From positions 1 to 28,075 of the IMG/VR virus record IMGVR_UViG_3300017739_000077: a stretch of DNA of 28,075 nucleotides, one strand, 5' to 3'. Every line of letters starts with the position of its first letter. The first letter of the stretch is position 1. Made by a program: the position numbers and the translations under genes. Shown in pieces: positions 21,574-28,075 of the stretch. A model generated the notes under the pieces. It searched no databases. It was not told the DNA's origin and worked only from the letters and a program-made list of their open reading frames with translations. This stretch comes from a virus.

Positions 21574-22418
21574 TATGCTGTCGCCTCTAGTTCTGACATC
21601 ATATCATATAAACGTGCAGCACCGATATCTCTATCTCCACCGCCTGCACCTTTAACAGCCTTGGCTGTTAAAACAAATTCCCCGTCGGAGAGTCTTGCAG
21701 GTACAGAATCAGATGTTCCTGTACCCGGTCCGTCAACCTCACCACCCCCTGCATGTACGTCCCCACCATGAGCATACCCAGAACTACGAGCAACAGGAGC
21801 ATACTTATCAGTGCGATAATCATAGCCTGGTTGCTGTAACTCTCTTAACTCCTGACGATAACTTTCCATCTGTCGTGGGTCATTTACATCATACGCTGTT
21901 CCTGACCGTCCGACAACCTTTCCAAAAGCCTTGCCGTCAGGGCCGTAGTCAATTGGTCTTGCTTCACCCTCTTCTTCTTGATCAAGGCCACCGAGAAGAC
22001 CTAATCCAGCAGCCCCCAGACCAAGCTTTGTGCCCATGCTCATATCGTCAAACATAGAGAAAATACCCTTCTTTGCCGGGGCAGAAACACCTTCTCCAGC
22101 CATCATGGACTGCATGGCCTGCTCTTTTGCTAAAGCAGCGGGAGAGGGGGCACCAAACCCAAGCATAGCTGTGCCTTTGTAACTTGGGACAAGACTGCCA
22201 ATACCAGTGCCCGTGCCCTGACCAAACCCTATACCTTTGGCAGCATATCCAGAGATACCACCTATTGCAGCGGCTTTCAATGCGTCTTCGACATCTCCGC
22301 CCCCAGCAAGTGAGCCAATGCCAGAGCCAATTGCAGCCCCCATAGGACCACCGATGGCAAATCCTACTGCTCCTCCTATCGGGGCTAATGCTTTTTTAAA
22401 TGATTTAAATAAACCCAT
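21573..22418 (-). CDS. Glycine-zipper virion protein with a GTGTSDS motif (281 aa)
   Basis: The N-terminus carries a Gly-rich hydrophobic zipper (GGAVGFAIGGPMGAAIGSGI), typical of membrane-inserting ejection or lysis-linked proteins. The C-terminus has GTGTSDSVPARLSDGEFVL, a motif I know from many phage structural proteins (GxGTGTSDSIPA.LSDGE.V), near virion-assembled modules. A perfect 10-bp palindrome (21651-21672) lies within the motif's coding region. It is coupled to both neighbours by TAATG overlaps. Best guess: small ejected or tail-core protein; not proven. Confidence 0.75.
   Translation of the reverse strand: MGLFKSFKKALAPIGGAVGFAIGGPMGAAIGSGIGSLAGGGDVEDALKAAAIGGISGYAAKGIGFGQGTGTGIGSLVPSYKGTAMLGFGAPSPAALAKEQAMQSMMAGEGVSAPAKKGIFSMFDDMSMGTKLGLGAAGLGLLGGLDQEEEGEARPIDYGPDGKAFGKVVGRSGTAYDVNDPRQMESYRQELRELQQPGYDYRTDKYAPVARSSGYAHGGDVHAGGGEVDGPGTGTSDSVPARLSDGEFVLTAKAVKGAGGGDRDIGAARLYDMMSELEATA
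21651..21672. repeat. 10-bp inverted repeat with a 2-nt spacer
   Basis: TTTAACAGCC (21651-21660) and GGCTGTTAAA (21663-21672) are exact reverse complements around TT. It lies in codons for LTAKAVKG of the glycine-zipper gene. With only 2 nt between the arms it favours a DNA-binding site over an RNA hairpin. It may be chance. Confidence 0.85.
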
Positions 22419-22645
22419 TACGCAACCTTTACCGTGCCGCTGTCGTTATACAAGGACCCAGTTTCGAGGCCCGTCGCTGAAGTAGGCAGATCCGTCAGCG
22501 TTAATTTAGTCCCCCGCATCTCACCAGGATTACGCTCTTGCTCAATAAAAGTCTGCAAAGAGCGAACCAAATCCGCCATGTACTGCTGCGAGTACTCTGC
22601 CTGCGGTTCTGGAAGTCTTGGCGGTGCGACTTGATTACTTGACAT
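22418..22645 (-). CDS. Small virion-block protein, unknown function (75 aa)
   Basis: Starts MSSNQVAPPRLPEPQAEYSQ, Pro-rich, then a helix (YMADLVRSLQTFIEQERNP) and a beta-type C-terminus (TKLTLTDLP, TGSLYNDSGTVKVA). The ending resembles short strand-rich tails of fibre-associated proteins. It is coupled by TAATG overlaps at both ends. No recognised function; probably a minor virion or assembly protein. Confidence 0.75.
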   Translation of the reverse strand: MSSNQVAPPRLPEPQAEYSQQYMADLVRSLQTFIEQERNPGEMRGTKLTLTDLPTSATGLETGSLYNDSGTVKVA

Positions 22646-24786
22646 TATCTTCTACCATCCTGCCTGATATCCACACGAGGGCTTCCTAACTTCCATTTAG
22701 ACCCTAGTGCCCCTGATTCTACACGAAGTGCAAAGGAACGTCCACGAACTCTTAAATCTAACTGTTCTGTAAATTCTTCTACAGGGGTGGTCTGTGTCCT
22801 AGTTGTAGTACCAGACTGTGTGCTGTCAAAGTCAGAACCAGGATTGTTTCTAGCCTTTACAGTAAACGTGGCCTGCGGCGATGCTAGGTTAGTTGACCCA
22901 TCAAATGTTAAGTCAGGTATTACCTTACGCAAATAAGCAAACCTGTCACCGTCACCAATGTCTATGGCTGCTGATTCGATAAACGAATTCATAGCCACGC
23001 CATCATCATCATAACCAAACTCGTGGTTATAGATATAGCCATCACCTACAGCTATAGGGAAGGTCCGGGTACCGCGATCCAACCACGCAGTTCTTTCAAT
23101 CGTACCGAAATACCACACCTTTTCAGAGTAATTGTATGTAACATAGCGGTCATTGTCACTTGCATTAGCAGACGGGTAGAACCAAGTTACTTCGCTGAAC
23201 TCTGAGTTCACGCCAGCAACAACCTTTTCCCGCTCACTAAGGTTAAAGTCTAAGAACACCTTGTCCTTTACAGTACATGGTAGCGTCTGTGTCTGCCCAG
23301 CATATACATAGAACGTATCAATACCCATCCAGAACACAAAGTCCTCGGTGGACACAGCAGAGTTTGGACTCATTATAGTAATATTGCTAGATAACTGCTG
23401 AAGTCCAAACGTGAACGGCGGTCCTATGAACCGCATGGATGTCAATGCAGTGTCCGTCCAAACCAGTATCTCACGCTTTGTTTCCACTGCCTGTACAAAG
23501 GTAGAACCAGCACCCAAGCGTAAATCACCAGCGGTGTTGGTTGTAGTGGGGTACCACTCTGTTGGGTTTTCTTGGTCAGAGAAACGAATCAGCAATGGAT
23601 CTTGTGTGCCGTCTCCATCTACAGCAGAAGAGCTTGCGTTGATGCCGTCTGAACCAAATGCAATAACGTGGCGGTCACGGTCCGACACTAGGATTTGTTT
23701 ACACAGAGTAGGCACACTTCTCTTTGTGCCAGCAATGCTGTTTAGTTTTACAGCGCGAGTGGACAAGTTGTTAGTTCTGTCCCAATAATAAATCTCATCA
23801 TCGCGTGGGTTAATAAGCAGGTCTTCACCAAAGTTATCGTGCGACCACAAGCGTATTTGAGTTGTAGCAGTAAGACCACCAGACGCTGCCTGACCCCAGC
23901 CTGAAAAATCATCAGCAGGATTAGCGTTACCTAAAGCCAATTGAACCACAGAACCGTCCGCGTGAGAGGCCGCTGCTGTGCCTGAGTGTCCGCGTGTACA
24001 GCTAGTAAGGTCGTTGCTGGATATGCCACCAACAAGAATAAGCTCGTTGCCTATTAGAACAACATCGCCTGCGATAATACCTGTGGTACTGGTAACGGTA
24101 ATCGTTGTGTCTGATGAAGAAAGAACCCCACCTTCATTAACAGTTGTCTGAAGAGCGGTGGTTGTTAAACCGCCATACAGACCAGCAGTCCAGCCCGTAC
24201 CACCAACAGTGGTGTTCAAGCCCACGTTGATTTGATATTCGCCCACGGCACTCGAACCGCCATTGCCTGTGTCTGAAGAGTTTGCCGCAACAGCGGCGGT
24301 AACTTCATATGTGTTTGCGTCAACGATACGAGCAATTTGATATTCAATGTTTAGAACGGCAGCAGTAATTACCCCGCCCAAGCTCACCGCGCCTGAGAAA
24401 GTCACAAAGTCAAACTGATTTGCGCCGTGGCTGACATCTGTAACTGTGATAGTTGTAGAGCCATTTGTTGCAGCAAAGGTTACATCACCTGCGGCGGTAG
24501 TGACACGGATAGGTGTGATATCGTTCAGCGTACCACCCTCTTCGATGTAATATTTTAGATGAGAACCAATGCCCAGATAGTTAGAGCCATCTAGTGCAAT
24601 CCAGTTGTGCAAAGCACGGGCTGTTCCTAAATAAGTGCTACTGGTGTATTTTTCCCAGCCACCCATCTTTTCAGGAAAGCCGAAACGAAACCGTATTTTG
24701 TCACAGTCACGCCAGCCACCTTCATTAGAGTATGAAGTAACTTCTCTATTAATACCGGGCTTAAACTGTAACTTAGTTAGTGGCAT
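22645..24786 (-). CDS. Structural protein of the P22 gp10-like (stabilisation) type (713 aa)
   Basis: The N-terminus MPLTKLQFKPGINREVTSYS followed by NEGGWRDCDKIRFRFGFPEK is very characteristic of a large family in marine podoviruses often annotated as packaged-DNA stabilisation or tail-hub protein. The body is beta-rich with propeller-like repeats (LLINPRDDEIYYWDRT, VETKREILVWTDTALTS, STEDFVFWMGIDTFYVY). A Thr/Gly-rich insert (about residues 90-285) contains an Ig-like stretch. It should sit at the tail base below the portal. The first half of the assignment (family) is good; the exact role follows from P22 gp10 and is inferred. Confidence 0.85.
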   Translation of the reverse strand: MPLTKLQFKPGINREVTSYSNEGGWRDCDKIRFRFGFPEKMGGWEKYTSSTYLGTARALHNWIALDGSNYLGIGSHLKYYIEEGGTLNDITPIRVTTAAGDVTFAATNGSTTITVTDVSHGANQFDFVTFSGAVSLGGVITAAVLNIEYQIARIVDANTYEVTAAVAANSSDTGNGGSSAVGEYQINVGLNTTVGGTGWTAGLYGGLTTTALQTTVNEGGVLSSSDTTITVTSTTGIIAGDVVLIGNELILVGGISSNDLTSCTRGHSGTAAASHADGSVVQLALGNANPADDFSGWGQAASGGLTATTQIRLWSHDNFGEDLLINPRDDEIYYWDRTNNLSTRAVKLNSIAGTKRSVPTLCKQILVSDRDRHVIAFGSDGINASSSAVDGDGTQDPLLIRFSDQENPTEWYPTTTNTAGDLRLGAGSTFVQAVETKREILVWTDTALTSMRFIGPPFTFGLQQLSSNITIMSPNSAVSTEDFVFWMGIDTFYVYAGQTQTLPCTVKDKVFLDFNLSEREKVVAGVNSEFSEVTWFYPSANASDNDRYVTYNYSEKVWYFGTIERTAWLDRGTRTFPIAVGDGYIYNHEFGYDDDGVAMNSFIESAAIDIGDGDRFAYLRKVIPDLTFDGSTNLASPQATFTVKARNNPGSDFDSTQSGTTTRTQTTPVEEFTEQLDLRVRGRSFALRVESGALGSKWKLGSPRVDIRQDGRR

Positions 24787-24787
24787 G

Positions 24788-25813
24788 TCATACCCCCGTT
24801 ACTGAGCCGTTGGTGTCGGCTCCTGTGAAGGTGTCTAATATACTGCTTCTGCGGCTGTTACTTGTGCTTAAAGCTGTTTGATTAGAATAACCGTCTTGTT
24901 TATAAAGCATTGTAGAGCCAAGCGTCATTGTAGATGCTTTAGCTGTGGTACCAAACCAAAAATGACGCTGACCGCTAATAATCTTAGAGCCGAAGGCTAT
25001 ATCTCTAGCGTCTCTGCCATGATAATTATAAATGGTGTTGATTAAATATTCGCTGGTGTCGGAATTGTCTAATGCTCCAGAACCGTCTAACGGGAAGATG
25101 GATGAAATATTATATGAACCCGCGCCCCTGTTACTGTAATCAAGTTCGTTGTATGTCCAGCTTACAGTAAAGGTGTTTCCTGAACGAGTAAGTTTACAGT
25201 TAAAACTTGCCCCATAATCAGAATGATAAATGTCTGGCCCAGAAGCGGAACCAAAACCACCTACCCAATAAATTACTGATTCACCGTTCCCAGAAAAAGT
25301 GGAGTTAAATGCTTCGCTGTTACTGCTTGTGACTGTGCCGTTGTTTGTTACAGCAACTGTCTCTGAGCTTAAATTATTTATGCAGAAAGAACCTGTTGCA
25401 GAAATCGTACCGTTATTTGTAATGGTTAGAGTGCCATCCCCACCAGAAGGATACTTGATAGCATCCACACCGTTAAGGCCAGAGATTGTAACACCTGAGT
25501 TAATAACAATTCTTTTTGGATAATCGACAGTATAGTCAGAACCAAAGATAGTAGAAGCATCTTGGCTAGAGTCATCGGAAGAAAAGGTCTTTTGAAAGCC
25601 TTTTTCTTGAGAGTGAAAACTGCCTAAAGAAACTGTACCGCTTGTAGGAACATTAGCAGACAAATTAGCTGCTGTATTGTTGCCAGCCAAAGCGCGAATA
25701 AAACCACCACCCCTGTAGTAGTCCGCCATAGATATCGCCGTGTTGCTACCAGTATTGTATTCCGTTCTGAGGTCGCCAAAACTGATAGGATTTCCAGATG
25801 CTGGTAGAGCCAT
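24788..25813 (-). CDS. Tail fibre-type adhesin protein (341 aa)
   Basis: The N-terminus MALPASGNPISFGDLRTEYN with AISMADYYRGGGF matches the pattern ISF..LRTE.....ISM..YRGG found in marine phage tail fibre proteins, likely the virion-attaching part. The middle is Thr/Ser/Asn-rich with repeat-like strands (GTLTITNNGTISATG, ETVAVTNNGTVTSS), as in beta-helical fibres. The C-terminus has aromatic-rich segments likely used in host contact. It lies 1 base from the gp10-like gene. Host specificity cannot be told. Confidence 0.8.
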   Translation of the reverse strand: MALPASGNPISFGDLRTEYNTGSNTAISMADYYRGGGFIRALAGNNTAANLSANVPTSGTVSLGSFHSQEKGFQKTFSSDDSSQDASTIFGSDYTVDYPKRIVINSGVTISGLNGVDAIKYPSGGDGTLTITNNGTISATGSFCINNLSSETVAVTNNGTVTSSNSEAFNSTFSGNGESVIYWVGGFGSASGPDIYHSDYGASFNCKLTRSGNTFTVSWTYNELDYSNRGAGSYNISSIFPLDGSGALDNSDTSEYLINTIYNYHGRDARDIAFGSKIISGQRHFWFGTTAKASTMTLGSTMLYKQDGYSNQTALSTSNSRRSSILDTFTGADTNGSVTGV

Positions 25814-26472
25814 TAAGGTGTTCCATAAGCTGTAATGTTATCAGAGGCGACAACCGCACCCGCGCTAGAAAGTTTAAATACTGTTGAGCCGTTGTACTTA
25901 AACAACAGGTCATCGTCCCCTGTGTCTAAAACAATTTCCCACTTGCTTGTGCCAAATTTAACTGACTGGTTGCCCATCAGAACATCATTACTGTTCGCAT
26001 CTAAATCTCCGCCCAACTGCGGAGTTGTGTCGTTTACAAGGTCGGTTGGTGCCGCAAGTGTGCCAGTAAAGTCAGATACTTGTGCGCCAGACCCCGCGCC
26101 GTTTGCATAAATAATTGCAGTATCACCGTTATTAACAGTAGCATTTCCGCCGCTGCCTTGCGTAAATATGGCCTGCTGGCCAGAACTATTTTGAACAAAA
26201 TACAGTTTTTCTTGGTCATTGGGGCTGATAGTAATTGTGTTTGTACCGCTGGGAGAGCCGCTAAGAACAAGAACCTTATAGTGACCATCAGAAAGAGAGC
26301 CATCGGTGGTGGTTAAAGTATGAGTGGTACCAGTAAGCGTGATGGTTCCAACACCGCCAGTAATGCGGTCAATAATGTCAAAGTTTGTATTTACAGTTGT
26401 ACCCCAAGCACCCGCCTGTTCACCTGAACCGGGTTTTTGTATGCCTGAATTAGAAGTATATGTGCTTGCCAT
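25813..26472 (-). CDS. Tail fibre-type protein (219 aa)
   Basis: Starts MASTYTSNSGIQKPGSGEQA then GAWGTTVNTNFDIIDRITGG, a pattern common at the start of phage fibre proteins. The rest is beta-rich Thr/Gly sequence (TITLTGTTHTLTTTDG, TNTITISPND) with TPQLGGDLDANSNDVLMG and VKFGTSKWEIVLDTGDDDLL, typical of marine phage fibres and baseplate-linked appendages. It overlaps the next gene by one base. The C-terminus is short, so this is probably a connector or short fibre rather than the main receptor-binding tip. Confidence 0.8.
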   Translation of the reverse strand: MASTYTSNSGIQKPGSGEQAGAWGTTVNTNFDIIDRITGGVGTITLTGTTHTLTTTDGSLSDGHYKVLVLSGSPSGTNTITISPNDQEKLYFVQNSSGQQAIFTQGSGGNATVNNGDTAIIYANGAGSGAQVSDFTGTLAAPTDLVNDTTPQLGGDLDANSNDVLMGNQSVKFGTSKWEIVLDTGDDDLLFKYNGSTVFKLSSAGAVVASDNITAYGTP

Positions 26473-27195
26473 TTAAACCACCCTTTGATTCCACTGCTCT
26501 ATTGTACCACCAGCGTTGATTTGTGTCCATGTATCACCTGTATGTGTGACAGGTGTCCATATCTCCACTGTACCACCAGCGTTAAGTTGCTCCCAGAGCA
26601 ACTCCCCATCCATTTCTGACAAGAAAGAGAAATCTACACTTGCGCCTGCGTCTACCAACAACCCGCCCAAAGCATCTGTCAAATCAAACTGTGTATTAAG
26701 CTCTACATCGGCAGAAAATAACATACCGCCTAAAGCATCTACTACTTCAGAATCAACAATTAAGTCTTGCAACCCATAGGCAATCATAATGCCGTCAGAG
26801 GTTTGTGTGAAGTTGCCACTAATGTCTGCAACGCCGCCAACAATTAATGTCTGTGTGCTGGTTTGTGTGAAGTTTGCGGATTGCTCAGACACACCAGAGG
26901 CAGTGATGTTTGGAACGCCTGCCTGTGTGAAGTTTGCGTCAAGCTCTGCTATGCCTGTAGCGAAGCGCAAGCCTTGCGAGGTTTGTGTAAAGTCAGATGT
27001 AATTTCTACATCTGCGGTTAGCAAACCAGAGGCAGCGGATATTTTGGAGAAAGCACCGATAACGTCCATGCTGCCGTCAAGTATGACGGACAAATCTGCG
27101 GACTGTGTAAAGTTCGCGTCAAGCGACTCAGACCCAAGAAGCACAATGCCTTGAGTAGAAAAACTATTCTCAGATATCGCCTGAACACCGAACAT
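26473..27195 (-). CDS. Fibre-associated repeat protein with 20-residue repeats (240 aa)
   Basis: A Ser/Thr/Asn-rich protein in which F29, F49, F69, F89, F109 and F129 recur exactly every 20 residues, mostly in (A/S/G)-(N/D)-F-T-Q-(T/S/A). Weaker, slightly shifted copies continue (SEVVDALGG, QFDLTDALGG, DFSFLSEMDG). The C-terminus is itself a duplication (LNAGGTVEIW and INAGGTIEQW, 22 residues apart). Such regular repeats suit a beta-solenoid or elongated fibre shaft. Start and stop are tightly packed with the neighbours. The function is inferred from position among fibre genes. Confidence 0.8.
   Translation of the reverse strand: MFGVQAISENSFSTQGIVLLGSESLDANFTQSADLSVILDGSMDVIGAFSKISAASGLLTADVEITSDFTQTSQGLRFATGIAELDANFTQAGVPNITASGVSEQSANFTQTSTQTLIVGGVADISGNFTQTSDGIMIAYGLQDLIVDSEVVDALGGMLFSADVELNTQFDLTDALGGLLVDAGASVDFSFLSEMDGELLWEQLNAGGTVEIWTPVTHTGDTWTQINAGGTIEQWNQRVV
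26503..26583 (-). repeat. Direct repeat encoding the duplicated C-terminal NAGGT motif
   Basis: TGTACCACCAGCGTT occurs at 26503-26517 and again at 26569-26583, 66 bases (22 codons) apart, in the same frame. It encodes NAGGT in both copies, the core of the C-terminal duplication of the repeat protein. Confidence 0.8.
26776..27135 (-). repeat. Six 60-bp units of a divergent tandem repeat
   Basis: The units of the fibre-associated gene keep an exact 60-base period: the (G/C)TGTGT(G/A)AAGT core occurs at about 26803, 26863, 26923, 26983 and 27103, and a degenerate copy near 27043. No insertion or deletion breaks the period. This is a divergent, in-frame protein repeat rather than a recent DNA expansion. 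Confidence 0.85.
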
Positions 27196-27377
27196 TAGTC
27201 AGCGTCCTGGATAGTTAGTTCGCCAGCCTCAGATTGTCTGATTATCTCCGCATAGTGGCGGTTGGCTGTGTCGAGGGGAACAGACATCTCTTTGCCGTCA
27301 ATAGTGGCTTTTACGCCAGCTTGATTGCCATCAAGGTCGTTGTAATATTGTGCATTTGCTATTTGCATATTATCCAT
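27195..27377 (-). CDS. Small conserved fibre-block protein (60 aa)
   Basis: The sequence (MDNMQIANAQYYNDLDGNQA; SVPLDTANRHYAEIIRQSEA; GELTIQDAD) has the pattern YY.D.......A.IDG....VPLD.AN..YAEI.RQ.EAG.LTI. I know this pattern from short proteins next to fibre genes of many marine phages. It probably forms a small alpha/beta unit; an assembly or connector role is possible. It overlaps the next gene by one base (TAATG). Family recognised by eye, function unknown. Confidence 0.8.
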   Translation of the reverse strand: MDNMQIANAQYYNDLDGNQAGVKATIDGKEMSVPLDTANRHYAEIIRQSEAGELTIQDAD

Positions 27378-27379
27378 TT

Positions 27380-28075
27380 TTATAACTCCGCATCAAAAGC
27401 AATGTAAGCAGATGGACCCCCTAAAATAATTCTGCCACCATGCCCTGCTGTTCCTGAAACATTACTGTTAGCTTGGATTGCCGCACCAAGAGGATGGGCA
27501 TCAAAAAGGTAATCAAAATTATTAAAATAATCAGAACCAGAATTTCTCCAGAACCTATAGGCATTTGTAGCATTTAGATGGTCAAGCGTAGGAGTTGCCC
27601 TCATTCTAACAGGAAATGAAACCGTACACATAAGGGCAGATGCACTATACATTGTTCCTGTACCAACGCTTGCAGTTGAAACGTCTCCACCATCAGCGTG
27701 TCTGTAATAATACCTCTGACACCTACGCAACTCATCCGCATAAGACCGATGCTCAAATGGTGTGTCCTGTTCACCTACCTCAAGCTGTACGCCTGTGATT
27801 TGCCATGTTGCACTAGAATCTGTTAATACATCCGCAGTATGACCGTAGCCAAATTGATTAACGTCATAATTTCTCCAGCTAGAACCATCTACAGTGCCCC
27901 TGCCTGAACCAGAACTTAGCACCCAATAAACACCCATACCCAAACCATTGTCGTTATCTATAGTACCACTTGTATCACCATCAATAGTTATGGTCTTATA
28001 TTCCCATGTGTTGGCTGTGTTTATAGTGTAATTTTTTGTAATGCCCCTTGCTGTTCCGTCTGCTAGATAGAACAA
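27380..28075 (-). CDS. Tail fibre protein, C-terminal part (partial, 5' end outside window)
   Basis: The frame is open to the right edge of the window, so the N-terminus is missing; the first residues seen (FYLADGTARG) are internal. The middle has ATWQITGVQLEVGEQDTPFE then HRSYADELRRCQRYYYRH, a well-known C-terminal domain pattern of phage fibres and tailspike-like carbohydrate-binding proteins (VQLE.G...TPFE.RS...EL..CQRYY). The last part (MRATPTLDHLNATNAYRFW to the stop) is the variable host-contact region. It lies 2 bases before the 60-aa gene. Role: receptor binding, by family knowledge. Confidence 0.85.
   Translation of the reverse strand: MFYLADGTARGITKNYTINTANTWEYKTITIDGDTSGTIDNDNGLGMGVYWVLSSGSGRGTVDGSSWRNYDVNQFGYGHTADVLTDSSATWQITGVQLEVGEQDTPFEHRSYADELRRCQRYYYRHADGGDVSTASVGTGTMYSASALMCTVSFPVRMRATPTLDHLNATNAYRFWRNSGSDYFNNFDYLFDAHPLGAAIQANSNVSGTAGHGGRIILGGPSAYIAFDAEL

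Noticed and set aside
1-28075. tRNA genes, CRISPR arrays, insertion sequences and a diversity-generating retroelement
   Set aside because: No tRNA-like T-loop contexts, no regularly spaced short repeats outside coding repeats, no transposase or reverse transcriptase frames, and no template/variable repeat pair near the fibre genes.

Overview
The window looks like part of the genome of a tailed double-stranded DNA phage, most likely a marine podovirus. The replication genes (SNF2-type helicase, archaeo-eukaryotic primase, UvrD-type helicase, family A DNA polymerase with Leu at the 762-equivalent site) combine with the gp10-like 'LQFKPGINRE' structural protein and the very large ejection-type protein. 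That combination resembles the HMO-2011-type phages of marine alphaproteobacteria (SAR116, SAR11, Roseobacter). The assignment is from memory of such genomes, not a search. No host genes, tRNA genes, integrase, insertion sequences or CRISPR arrays were seen.

Layout. (1) 83-4326, + strand: eighteen tightly packed, mostly overlapping small genes (41-150 aa), nearly all of unknown function. Three encode Cys-pair (zinc-ribbon-like) proteins and one carries an AT-hook-like motif; they are probably early, host-directed genes. (2) 4331-5788: SNF2-type helicase, ending in an intrinsic terminator. (3) 5580-6131: a lone minus-strand PD-(D/E)XK nuclease whose tail runs antisense into the helicase gene. 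A ribbon-helix-helix protein (6205-6345) is divergently transcribed from it, with promoter-like elements on both sides of the RHH gene. (4) 6429-13348: replication block in the order conserved phage protein, SSB-like protein, terminator, primase, UvrD-type helicase, DUF6378-like protein, helix-turn-helix protein, DNA polymerase A. (5) 13356-13854: three small + strand genes. (6) About 13.8-14.0 kb: convergent transcription end with hairpins facing both ways. (7) 28075 to about 13900, minus strand: late genes. In transcription order these are a tail fibre (cut by the window edge), a 60-aa conserved protein, a repeat protein, two fibre-like proteins, the gp10-like protein, a 75-aa protein, three internal-virion/ejection candidates, a 1405-aa giant, a T4-type lysozyme, a zinc-ribbon protein and a small basic protein.

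How it works together. The + strand set would take over the cell and replicate the genome: the primase makes primers, PolA synthesises, the UvrD-type and SNF2-type helicases remodel DNA, and the SSB-like protein coats single strands. The minus-strand set builds the tail and ejection machinery and lyses the host. Capsid, portal and terminase genes are not in the window and presumably lie to the right of it. No stretch longer than about 150 bases lacks a gene.
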